Assembly: GCA_021521415.1 (NCBI GenBank)
Contig: JAIQDT010003784.1
Location: 186,001 to 250,000, forward strand
Origin: Bidens hawaiensis
Taxonomy: Eukaryota > Streptophyta > Magnoliopsida > Asterales > Asteraceae
Length of the DNA: 64,000 nt
Reading direction: 5' to 3'
Shown: piece by piece, positions 22,780-33,118 of the stretch
How the letters are laid out: every line of letters begins with the position of its first letter
Numbering within the stretch: the first letter of the stretch is position 1
The notes under the pieces: generated by a model
What the model saw: only the letters and a program-made list of their open reading frames with translations
Told to the model about the DNA's origin: nothing
Databases searched by the model: none
Program-made: the position numbers and the translations under genes

Positions 22780-23734
22780 CAGATGTTGAATGATCGGATT
22801 GTTCATGAAGATGCGTGACAAGGTTAAACGTAAAGATGTGTTTTCTTTACCGGTGTTTATAGATAGTTGATGACTTGGTGTTGATTGTTGAAAGATTGAA
22901 CCATATCATACGCCAGTTGTAACATCCCGAAATTTCCTAGAATAATATTTAATACCTTATTTAATTATGGCGTAATAGTTTACTCGGATTAGTAGAGAAA
23001 TAATAAAGAATTAATAAAATAATAAAGATGGAATGTTAAGTAGGCTAATTAAATGGAATAAGTATGGACCATAAAGGAAAGATGGGCCTTACGTCCATGC
23101 GCTTAAGGGAGTATAAATAACCCTTAAACGCTAATCCTTTCCATTTTTATCCATCTCTACACCATAGCCTCCCTACACACCCAAAACACACACACAAACC
23201 TCCATACACGGCCGCAAGCAAGAAAGAAGATCTAAGACCAAAACCAAGCTATATCTTGTTAGGTCTTTGATATACAAGCAAGATACAAGATTATTGTTCA
23301 TAACCAAGCTAACCCGTAGCCTAAAAACGAGTAAAGGTACGTCCTTTATCTTTAAAGGTTATGTTTTTATGAACGGTTTGCCATGAAACTTAACCCTAAA
23401 GTAGATCGGGTCTAAAAAATTATAAATTTACAAACTTGGTGCCTAAAATGGACTAGATGAAAATGATTAAGGTTTTGGCTCATAAAAGAAACCCTGAATC
23501 TAGCCTATGTCGTTTTAAGTCATAAAGGTTCGAGTTTTACATGAAACCGGGTTAAGTCTTAGCCGAACATAGTTAGGGAAACGTTTATGGGATGATTTAG
23601 TACCATAATAGGGTATTAAAGTCGTGAAAAACGTCCCTAAAGGACCAAAGAGTTTCAGCTCACTCGATTACATTATAAAACTCGATTACAATGATCAAGC
23701 TCGATTACAATGTTCAAACTCGATTACAATGTTC

Positions 23735-24175
23735 AAATTACAATTCATAAATTGGATTACAACGTATCATTCAATTACAATTCATGAATTAGATTACAAT
23801 GTATCATTCAATTACAATTCATGAATTAGATTACAATGTATCATTCAATTACAATTCATGGATTAGATTACAATGTGTCATTCAATTACAATTCATGGAT
23901 TAGATTACAATGTATCATTCAATTACAATTCATGAATTAGATTACAAAGTATCATTCAATTACAATTCATGAATTAGATCACAATGTGTCAATCAATTAC
24001 AATTCATAAATTAGATCACAATGTGTCATTCAATTACAATTCATGGATTAGATTACAATGTGTCATTCAATTACAATTCATGGATTAGATTACAATGTAT
24101 CATTCAATTACAATTCATGAATTAGATTACAATGTATCATTCAATTACAATTCATGAATTAGATTACAATGCGAT
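23735..24175. repeat. 37-bp minisatellite, about 12 units
   Basis: Units contain CAATTACAATTCATGAATTA then GATTACAATGTATCATT, giving 37 bp. It grades into shorter ATTAGAATACAATGTRATC units to about 24260. There are no unique spacers, so it is not a CRISPR array. Confidence 0.85.
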
Positions 24176-24954
24176 CATTAGAATACAATGTAATCATTAG
24201 AATACAATGTTATCATTAGAATAAAATGTGATCATTAAAATACAATGTGATCATTAGAATACAAATGTATTTTAATCATATACCATTCGAATACAAAGGA
24301 ATTCTAATACAAGTTGAATGCTAACACAAATGTATTCTAATCACATGCCATTAAAATACAAATGTATGCTAACACAAATGTATTCTAATACCATTCAAAT
24401 ACAAGGTATGCAAATATTCTAAGTAAATTGTATTCTAAAACAGACCATTAGAATAGACGTGACTTAGCCATTTTGACTAAAATATGAATGATGTGATTAA
24501 GACAAGTATTGATACACCTGATTAATACACAGTTAGCAGAGCTCAGTTAAAGAAAGGAATAACAGTGAAAGGAGAACGTAACAGAATCCAGGTGAGTTTC
24601 TAGCCCCATTTCCTTGTTATGTTTTCGGGGCTGTGTGCATACTCAATGTGAAATGTTAATACACTTACCTTAAGTGGTAAGTGTATGCCATATATGATTT
24701 ATGTGATTGATATTATACTGAGATTATAGATGAATGCTTGTCGGTGCGTGAATGATCTTTGGATATTGCACGTATCGCCAAGGAAAGTGATTATAGTTGT
24801 ATGTATGGTATATGGAAGCAAGTGTATGAACGGTATGCGGGCTCGATGTCTGATATATTAAGTTAGGATAAAAAATCCCTCTAACTTCTATTGGACATAG
24901 ACCCGGGAAGTGATAGTGTAGATAAGGACTATGGACATTATCAGTGCTCCTTAA

Positions 24955-25215
24955 ATGGATAATGAATATTGTTCTTTCTATGGATAATATATAGTGTTCC
25001 TTCTATGGATAATGAATAGTATTCTTTCTATGGATAATATATAGTGTTCCTTCTATGGAAAATAAATAGAGTTCCTTCTATGGATAATATATAGTATTCC
25101 TTCTATGGATAATGAATAGTGTTCCTTCTATGGATAATAAATAGAGTTCCATCTATGGATAATGCATAGTGTTCCTTCTATGGATAATATATATAGATTG
25201 TTCCTTCTATGGAGA
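24955..25215. repeat. 25-bp minisatellite
   Basis: Units of about 25 bp (TTCCTTCTATGGATAATATA plus TAGTG) repeat about ten times with small changes. Confidence 0.8.
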
Positions 25216-26261
25216 ATATATGGTAGGAGCAATAGTAATGGTTCGTTTAATAGATATTACGTGACATTCCTCTTATGGATATTTATACAAGGATAAGGTA
25301 TTAATACGTGTCTTCGGATACGTGAAGGAATGTATGAGAATGTAATGTATGTTTCCTAATTAACTAGAACTCACTCAACGTAGCTGACTTTTAGTATGTA
25401 CGCATACTAAAAAGAAGTGATATGATGTTCTATGTTATAATTAAAGATTGAACCATATCATACGCCAGTTGTAACATCCCGAAATTTCCTAGAATAATAT
25501 TTAATACATTATTTAATTATGGCGTAATAGTTTACTCGGATTAATAGAGAAATAATAAAGAATTAATAAAATAATAAAGATGGAATGTTAAGTAGGCTAA
25601 TTAAATGGAATAAGTATAGACCATAAAGGAAAGATGGGCCTTAGGTCCATGTGCTTAAGGGAGTATAAATAACCCTTAAACCCTAATCCTTTCCATTTTT
25701 ATCCATATCTACACCATAGCCTCCCTACACACCCAAAACACACACAAACCTCCATACACGGCTGCAGGCAAGAAAGAAGATCCAAGACGAAAACCAAGTT
25801 ATATCTTGTTAGATATTTGATATACAAGCAAGATACAAGATTATTGTTAATAACCATGCTAACCCATAGCCTAAAAATGAGTAAAGGTACGTCCTTTATT
25901 TTTAAAGGTTATGTTTTTATGAACGGTTGGCCATAAAACTTAACCCTAGAGTAGATCGGGTCTAAACGAATCATAAAGTTACAAACTTGATGCCTAAAGT
26001 GGACTAGATAAAAATGGTTAGGGTTTCGGCTCATAAAAGAAACCCTAAATCTAGCATATGGACATTTTAAGTCATAAAGGTTCGAGTTTTACATGGAACC
26101 GGGTTAAGTCTTAGCCGTACATAGTTAGGGAAACGTTTATGGAATGATTTATGACCATAATAGGGTATTAAAGTCGTGAAAAACGTCCCTAAAGGACCAA
26201 AGTGTTTCAGCTCACTCGATTACATTATAAAACTCGATTACAATGATCAAACTCGATTACA

Positions 26262-26610
26262 ATGTTCAAATTACAATTCATGAATTAGATTACACTGTAT
26301 CATTCAATTACAATTCATGAATTAGATTACAATGTATCATTCAATTACAATTCATGAATTAGATTATAGTGTATCATTCAATTACAATTCATGGATTAGA
26401 TTACAATGTATCATTCAATTACAATTCATGTATTAGATTACAATGTGTCATTCAATTACAATTCTTGGATTAGATTACAATGTATCATTCAATTACAATT
26501 CATGAATTAGATTAAAATGTATCATTCAATTACAATTCATGAATTAGATTACAATGTATCATTCAAATACAATTCATTAATTAGATTATAATGTATCATT
26601 CAATTAAAAT
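26262..26610. repeat. 37-bp minisatellite, second copy, about 9 units
   Basis: Same unit as 23735-24175 but with fewer copies, showing array-length change after the duplication. Confidence 0.8.
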
Positions 26611-26904
26611 GAGAAATGTTAATACAATTACCTTAAGTGGTATGTGTATTATGTGATAGATATTATACTCAGATTATGGATAAATGCTTGTCGGTGCGTG
26701 AATGATCTTCGGATATTGAACGTATGCCAAGGAAGTTGATTATAGTTGTATGTATGGTATATGGAAGCAAGTGTTTGAACGATATGCGGGCTCCATGTCT
26801 GATATAGTAAGTTAGTATGGCAAATCCCTCTAACTTCTATTGGACATAGACCCGGGAAGTGATAGTGTATATAAGGGCTGTGGACATTATCAGTGATCCT
26901 TAAA

Positions 26905-27090
26905 TTGATAATGAATATTGTTCCTTCTATAGATAATATATACTATTCCTTCTATGGATAATGAATAGTGTTCCTTCTATGGATAATATATAGTGTTCGT
27001 TCTATGGATAATAAATAGAGTTCCTTCTATGGATAATGTATAGTGTTTCTTTTTATAGCTAATATATATAGATCGTTCCTTCTATGGAGA
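26905..27090. repeat. 25-bp minisatellite, second copy
   Basis: Same unit as 24955-25215, with fewer copies. Confidence 0.75.
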
Positions 27091-27737
27091 ATATATAGTA
27101 GGGGCAATAGTAATGGTTCTTTAAATATATATTACGTGACATTCCTCTTATGGATATTTATACAAGGATATGGTATTAATACGTGTATTCGGATATGTGA
27201 AGGAATGTATGAGAATGTAATGTATGTTGCCTAATTAACTAGAAGTCACTCAGCGTAGCTGACTTTTAGTATGCACGCAGGTGAGTAGAATGAAAAAGCT
27301 GGCTTGAGAGAGAGGGTCACATGGCATGGACATAAGAGACTGGCATCGGAAGAAGAAGTGATATGATGTTCTATGTTATAATTAAAGACAAGTTTTGAAA
27401 AGAATTATAAAGAATGATTGATGTTTTATATTACGCGAAAATTTTTAATTAAATCTGATTTGTAGAATTGTGTTTATGAGTAAATCCGACATGAAATGTT
27501 TGGCACTGGGATCGGGGCTTACACAAGTGGATGATCGGGATGATCTCTAAGAGTTTCTCAATTTGAGGTGGAGATCTGATATGAGAAGCTACAAGTTACT
27601 GGTTTGCTGAAAAGACTTAAAGATTGTCTGTCTGCACAAACCCGAGAATCATTAGTCAAGGGGGAGTCTGTTAGTGCATGATTTGTGACTGAAGATTTGC
27701 AGTTCAAGTATTCGATAGCTACGGAAAATGGGGAGTC

Positions 27738-28242
27738 TATTAGTGCATGATTTGGTATCCGTAGCCTATCAAATACGTTAGAGATAGTCTAGTTTGTATA
27801 TTTAATGTAAAATGGCCATTCGCTATGGATTGTATAGCGAATGGGTCCATTCATTAGTTAACTAGGTTATTCGTTAAGTTATGAGCCCATTCGTTATGAA
27901 GATATAACGAATGATGGCTGATTCGTTAAGGTTTTGCCATTTGTTATGAAGATATAACGAATGTTGTCTCGTTCGTTATTACTGTATAACGAATGAGACC
28001 AACTTAACGAATGGGGTCTGTGCCTATAAATAGGTTGATCCTATTCACTAAATGTAGAGACTTGTGCCTAAGTTATTTTCATGTCATTACCATACCGGAT
28101 TGTCTCTAGCTTAAGTTATTCACCATAATGTATGTATTCAACCATTAACGTTATTAACAGTATTTAACGTACTGATCTAGTGTTTTTGGTATTGATGTAT
28201 CGATGTTAGCGGTTAGATATTGGCTCGTATAGCGTTTCAACA
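27738..28242 (+). repeat. LTR C of the copia composite
   Basis: 505 bp, preceded by the PPT AAAATGGGGAGTC. It begins TATTAG rather than TGTTAG (a terminal substitution) and ends TTTCAACA. A second PPT plus 16 bp of LTR start lies just upstream (27659-27686). Confidence 0.85.
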
Positions 28243-30634
28243 ATATACTTACATATATTTTAATATTTTAGATATGTATTTTAAAACTAAAAACCTTATT
28301 AAAATCTTTATTATAACAACTTTTAATGACTATATATGTATATATATATATATGTATATATATATGGCTTTAACCAAGACTCAAAAAAACTAGTTAATAT
28401 GTTGGTTTTTTATAAAGTATTGGTTATTTAATGATTTTTATAATATCTATAATATTAGTCAGATTAAATATAATAACTAACCTTTTGAAAAATTGTTTCC
28501 AAAAAACAGGGGCTGGGGGGTTCGAATCCGCACCCCTAGCGGTTCAAGGCTTAACGAACCCACACAGCAGAAAACTGAACTGGTGTATTAGATGGTATAA
28601 ACACGAAGACATTAAGATATAAACAGAATAGATAAAAACCCAAATTAGACATAAACCATAACAAGATCAATCGATTAATCCAGTTTGTTCAATCAATTAA
28701 GCATAGGGTTTATTGATGAGGAAGAAACGACGATCAAGCCAGTATAATTAATTAACTTTAATGGTTAAAGAACGACGTCAATTTTGATCGGAACCTGACA
28801 GCAAGATCACCCAGAAGAACATTCAGCAGATGAGCGATATAACGTAATTAGATGTGGGGATTTTATTGGAGAGTTAGTAAATATTGTGTATGCAGATTTA
28901 ATTGAGTTAATACGATCGTTATATGATATATTATTAAATGAGTGAATACGGTGGTCAATATAATCAATTCGTATAATAAATGATCTTGTTTTCCAAATTG
29001 GTTACGTCGGTAGGCCGCATAAGGAATGGTGAACGAGATTCTTGATTCAATTACTATATTAACATCGACAATTGTGGCACAAGAAAGTTAACAGGGTCAC
29101 GGTTTGGTTCTGGATCATGAATATGGGTTGGATAAATGGGTTAAAGGGTTTCGATATTAGATTTTAGCATAATTGTAGTTTGGTCCCTAAAGTTTAGATA
29201 TGGATACATTAAAAGGCTAAAGTATTGTTTGGAGTATAAATTGAATATAAATCAAAGTAGTTTTAATAATTAATTAAATATTTAAAAAACAATATTGAAA
29301 TAATAATAATGACTCGATAAACGTGTATTTTATCGGTAAAATTTCTCGGACATAAAAACGGGTCGGGTGATGGATAAAATCTTAATTGAGAAAATCCGAG
29401 TTGATACAGGTATCCCGACAATAAGTCCTGTTGACGCGTGTAAAAATGATTTTCCCACGAAAATCAAAAGGACGCACTTGACTCGTTAACCGATACCTTG
29501 TTTAAGTGTTTAACTATGAGAGTGTGTTCAACAACACATGACCCTACGACTCATGTAAAGACCCAGACACAATACACAACTTGGCCCGATGTCTCGTTAG
29601 TGATAGCCTTTATATCAATAGTATTAATATGTTCTAACATGTATCCTACATCATGCAATGATTAATCAAGCAAGCATTATCGTGTAACTCAAATTCTGAT
29701 CATACATTTGAGAAGACAGATTTTAGCATGCAAATGATGATTTTATTGACCTAGTATACTATAAAAAATTACATTATGCAAAAATTCACACAGTAGCGTA
29801 AATTAATTAGGCTTCTTAAACAATTCGTATTATATTTTTATCATGCATACAATGATCACAATAATACATTTACTATAGCCAGGTACAAACAGTTCATCAT
29901 ATTGTACAACGAAAAGTATGGGCATGGAATTTTAATAATATAGATTCAAATCAAGCAAGACCAATTAATTTATATTCCTAACTCTTAAACTTAAGGGATC
30001 CATAAGTGGAACCAACCATTTGGAGTTGTCATGAAAGAGTTATGATGTCGGGAAGATAGACTAGAAAACGACTCCCCAAATCAGATTTGACACACAATCT
30101 TGTAAAATCATAAACACCATTCAAAACTCTTCCAAAAATTACAAACTATAGCTTTCTGGAAATAGACCCTGTACTATATTCTAGAACAAATAATCGATCA
30201 AAAAAATCATGTTATCATCGAATTATGGTCCAATCAATAAACGAGTACGAATATGTCAGCAAACTACTGTCATCAAAACTCAAACCCTAACATCTTTACG
30301 ATTTCTCAAGGGTTATAAATCGACTAAATGCAATAAATTAACATCATAATCATATTATATATTCAATATTACAGAACTTTGGACCTAGGGTTTCACCAAG
30401 ACAATAGGCTTTGCATAAAACAACAATCAAACGTTTAGCACTTACTAGAATGATCAAACTAGCGTTCAATCATTACTCTAAACATATAACAACTATCAAA
30501 GACTCATTGAACATTTTGGATTTCTCAAGAACTCATCAAAACATGAAATTGATACATAAAAATTACCAATTAGCCTTAGGAATGGTTAGAATCACACAAA
30601 GACACCACCAAATGCAAGAATCAAGATTGAATTG

Positions 30635-30666
<32 letters not shown>

Positions 30667-31348
30667 TGAAATCGATGAGTGGGGGAGGAAGCAACAAGGT
30701 TTACGGGCTTGGGATTTTTTCTTTAATATAATAATAATTATACTTACATGAATGGCCCCTTTAGAATGAGTTCCGGGCTTAAACGAACTTTTGAATACCA
30801 AACCAGATTATAACGAATCATTATGACTAAAATAATAAGCAAAGTATAAAAAATGAATCCTCGTTGCTGCTTCATAAATATTATTCTTGTGAAAGCCAAA
30901 AACGGACAAATTGCGTGCAAATGATCGAAATTTCATGACACAAGCTACAAACTAAGTACATAATCATTTTACATGTACTTTCACATAGACAATATTATAA
31001 ATATAAGCTCGAGATATTATTTTGATATTTCACTAATGTTCGGATATATCAAAGCGAAGAAGAATAAGTCCAGAAAATCTGAGATAACATCGAACTGACT
31101 GAGCCTCAATCGGTTAAGTAAGACACTTTTGTTTTGGATCTGATTGAGGAACATTTATGATTCAGCCATACTAAATTTTATTGTTTATTGATGCATTTGA
31201 CATTATGTTGCAGCCACTTAACAGATTGAGCCTGGATATTATAAACATTTACAGATTGACCCGAAACCCGAATAAATAACCAAAAACTCCCCTAATCCAA
31301 TGGCCTCCAAAGATTTATCTCCTAAGGGCCCATTGGAGATAGTTTTAA
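28243..31348. other. Unclassified repeat-like DNA, no gene
   Basis: After the TSD the sequence is AT-rich to about 28490. From 28540 to about 31170 it has the feel of degenerate LTR or internal retrotransposon DNA (for example ACATGACCCTACGACTCATG near 29535) but no protein domain or termini were found. A GT microsatellite lies at 30639-30666. A B-box-like GGTTCGAATCCG is at 28519-28530. Confidence 0.45.
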
Positions 31349-31597
31349 GCATTTCCAACAGGTCATCTATATTATTATGAGTGTGTTCTTTATATTGTAT
31401 AAAGTAGTTGTAAGTGGAGGAGATAGAGAAACTTTTGTTGAGGAGTAGATTTTGAAAAACACTGCTCCCCATCTATAAGTTTTTAATGTTGTTTAAAATA
31501 TGGTTGTGATTGAAGAAGAGAGAAAATGTAATGATAAATTAAAAAAATAATATTATTTAATTGAAAAGTGTGATTATAGAGATGCTGTTGGGAATGC
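31349..31597. mobile_element. MITE, TTAARGCATT family, TSD TTTAA
   Basis: Left end GCATTTCCAACAGGTCATC and inverted right end GCATTCCCAACAGCATCTC, flanked by TTTAA on both sides (31344-31348 and 31598-31602). 249 bp, noncoding. TTAA or TAA could also be read as the duplicated target. Confidence 0.75.
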
Positions 31598-31697
31598 TTT
31601 AAGAAGATTTGAGTTGCGAGGGTCATCGAACACTTCAGACCCTCAGGTAGTCGCACATGAGCGTATTGATATCTGATATTTCCCTACCAAATTGGTT

Positions 31698-32192
31698 TTA
31701 GTGCACGGTTTTGGTCGTCTCGAGTCTTTGTAATCGTTATGTAATTTATTATTATTTTAATGTAAGGGCAATTTAGTAATTATAAGTCCCATTCGTTAAG
31801 TTATGGCTCATTCGTTAAGGATGTTTAACGAATGAGACCAATCGTGTTTATTATTGTTCATTCGTTAAGGATGTTTAATGAATGAAACTTAATCGTTATT
31901 ATTATGTATCCATTCGTCATGAAATGTTGACGAATGGGGTATAGTGAATGTGTCATTCGCTATACCATTTTGGTTATTTATGTAATGAAGACGAATGAAG
32001 GCCATTTGTTACGGAATGTTTAACGAATGGCATTCGTCTTCTATAAATATGATGTTCAGCCTCAGATTAATTTAACTGTTTTAAAAGTATTTTCTCACTT
32101 GCCGTTACTCTGCCCGATTACTCACTCAAAACTTCATTAACATTATTAAGCATAATATACATATACATATATCATATAACTAGATCCTGTGT
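31698..32192 (+). mobile_element. 5' part of an old copia LTR (split by the SIRE element)
   Basis: TTTTAGTGCACGGTTTTG and GAGTCTTTGTAAT match the start of the minus-strand LTR at 60952-61481 read in its own direction, so both belong to one family. It carries CTCATTCGTTAA/TTAACGAATGAG palindromes (31807-31836) and more copies, then CTATAAATAT (32041-32050). The SIRE element inserted at 32192; the LTR resumes at 44558 and ends TTTAACA near 44608, followed by a degenerate PBS ATTGGCAAAGG. Confidence 0.65.
31807..32050 (+). promoter_or_regulatory. LTR palindrome array plus TATA box (old copia LTR)
   Basis: A 12-bp stem (CTCATTCGTTAA, 31807-31818; TTAACGAATGAG, 31825-31836) and several related copies lead up to CTATAAATAT at 32041-32050. 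Confidence 0.6.
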
Positions 32193-32607
32193 TGTTGGTA
32201 CATGATGTCAGTAGTTCAGTGTCTAGTATCTGTAATCGAGTTAGTAATATGTTGTATTTGAATTAAGCAAAGTTGAGTCTCAAGTTCGCCTGATATGGGC
32301 GAACTTGTTAGATAAGTGAAGTTAGTGACAACTTCGCCTGAACATGCCAGGCGAAGTTGTCGTCTTATATATCGGCTAGGTTACGGCTGAGATTGATGGA
32401 AGTTAATCATTGTATTGAGTTTACGTGTTCTGTAATCGGTGATCGATATCACGTGTTTCCAATTGCAATATACCTAGTCTTTGTTTATTGTAACGTGTGT
32501 TTAATCGTGTTAGCTCGTATCGTCTTCTACGCTCGTAACGTCTTACGTAGGGATTCCGCACCTACGTAGAACGAGATATTCCGTGTAGATCCGGCTGGGA
32601 ACCTACA
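32193..32607 (+). repeat. 5' LTR of the SIRE-type element
   Basis: TGTTGGTACATG...GGGAACCTACA. It holds two strong hairpins and a TATA box at 32364-32371. Differences from the 3' LTR are all single substitutions, five of the seven being transitions. Confidence 0.95.
32281..32371 (+). promoter_or_regulatory. Two U3 hairpins followed by TATA box
   Basis: CAAGTTCGCC (32281-32290) pairs with GGCGAACTTG (32298-32307), loop TGATATG. GACAACTTCGCCTG (32327-32340) pairs with CAGGCGAAGTTGTC (32348-32361), loop AACATGC. TTATATAT follows within 10 bp (about 32364-32371). The 3' LTR repeats the same at 44226-44252 and 44272-44306. Promoter function is inferred from LTR position. Confidence 0.8.
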
Positions 32608-32609
32608 AT

Positions 32610-32621
32610 TGGTATCAGAGC
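32610..32621 (+). promoter_or_regulatory. Primer-binding site, tRNA-iMet type
   Basis: TGGTATCAGAGC two bases after the 5' LTR, the standard Ty1/copia primer-binding site. Confidence 0.95.
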
Positions 32622-32805
32622 TTTTGCTCGTGATTGTGTGGTTCGGGATTATCACGCGGGTGTAGAAATCGTTCCGTTCGACTATTCGCGGGACGAGTTT
32701 ACCGAGTTTTTGTGTCCTTCTCACCTCCCACCATCATAAACAACCCATTACACCTTCACATACCTCGCAAAATCCAGAAATCAAACTTGCAAAATCATCG
32801 TGTTC

Positions 32806-33060
32806 ATCAGGCGAAGTTGCCGTCACTGTTAGTAGGGTTTAGGCGAAGATATAAGGTTAAGCGAAGTTATCCACAACTTTGCCTACCTCACAAGTTCGCT
32901 TATCTCAAGCGAAGTTATCCACAACTTCGCCTACTTCACAAGTTCGCTTATCTCAAGCGAAGTTATCTACAACTTCGCCGAATCAGGCGAATTTAAAAAA
33001 GGGAGCGAAGTTCAGAATCAGCGAAGTTCAGACTTAAGCGAAGTTATCCATAACTTCGCC
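32806..33060 (+). repeat. GCGAAGTT palindrome array in the 5' leader
   Basis: At least six GCGAAGTT or AACTTCGC motifs plus several AAGTTCGC occur between the PBS and gag. Part is a 48-bp tandem repeat (starts at 32891 and 32939), each unit holding GCGAAGTTATCCACAACTTCGC-type dyads (arms GCGAAGTTAT-like and ACAACTTCGC). The short frame at 32634-32996 is produced by this repeat and is not taken as a gene. Confidence 0.8.
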
Positions 33061-33118
33061 TACAGTACTGTTAAGAATAAAATTTTTGTTTTTCGGGTTT
33101 CTTTGTGTTTCGTGAAAA

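Larger units (their letters stand above)
22918..25447 (+). mobile_element. Gypsy LTR, TGTAACATCC family, first tandem copy (3'-truncated)
   Basis: Starts TGTAACATCCCGAAATT after flank CCAGT. It shares the TATA-containing AAGGGAGTATAAATAACCC block with the solo LTR at 12533. It breaks off at AATTAAAGA (25447), where the 5' flank of the LTR recurs and a second copy starts. It also lacks about 70 bp of the GGTGAGTAGA region present in the second copy. Confidence 0.8.
25470..27523 (+). mobile_element. Gypsy LTR, TGTAACATCC family, second tandem copy
   Basis: Starts TGTAACATCCCGAAATT and ends GGGATCGGGGCTTACA at 27523. The 24 bp before it duplicate the 5' flank of the first copy. CAAGT after its end is a 4-of-5 match to CCAGT before the first copy, so the pair together look like a single LTR insertion that later became tandemly duplicated. 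Confidence 0.8.
20195..28242 (+). mobile_element. Coding-poor Ty1/copia composite with three LTRs, TSD ATATA
   Basis: Three LTRs (20195-20618, 20693-21197, 27738-28242) lie in the same orientation. LTR A and B flank only 74 bp, which hold a PBS and a polypurine tract (PPT). Between B and C is a 6.5-kb region without gag or pol, which also hosts a duplicated gypsy LTR. ATATA precedes LTR A (20190-20194) and follows LTR C (28243-28247), so the whole A-B-C array was one insertion or arose from one by recombination. The PBS TGGTATCAGAGC is the initiator-tRNA-Met type typical of Ty1/copia. It is non-autonomous, LARD-like. Confidence 0.8.

Noticed and set aside
23735..24175. CRISPR-like repeat array
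   Set aside because: The 37-bp units are contiguous with no unique spacers, and the context is a plant LTR.
28519..28530. tRNA-like B box GGTTCGAATCCG, possible tRNA or SINE
   Set aside because: No A box at the right distance and no cloverleaf could be drawn.
30411..30801. 74-codon plus-strand and 69-codon minus-strand ORFs
   Set aside because: No recognisable motif; one of them is built partly on the GT microsatellite.
32634..32996. 120-codon ORF before gag
   Set aside because: Made by the 48-bp palindromic leader repeat; its protein repeats the same word, and it overlaps the PBS leader.
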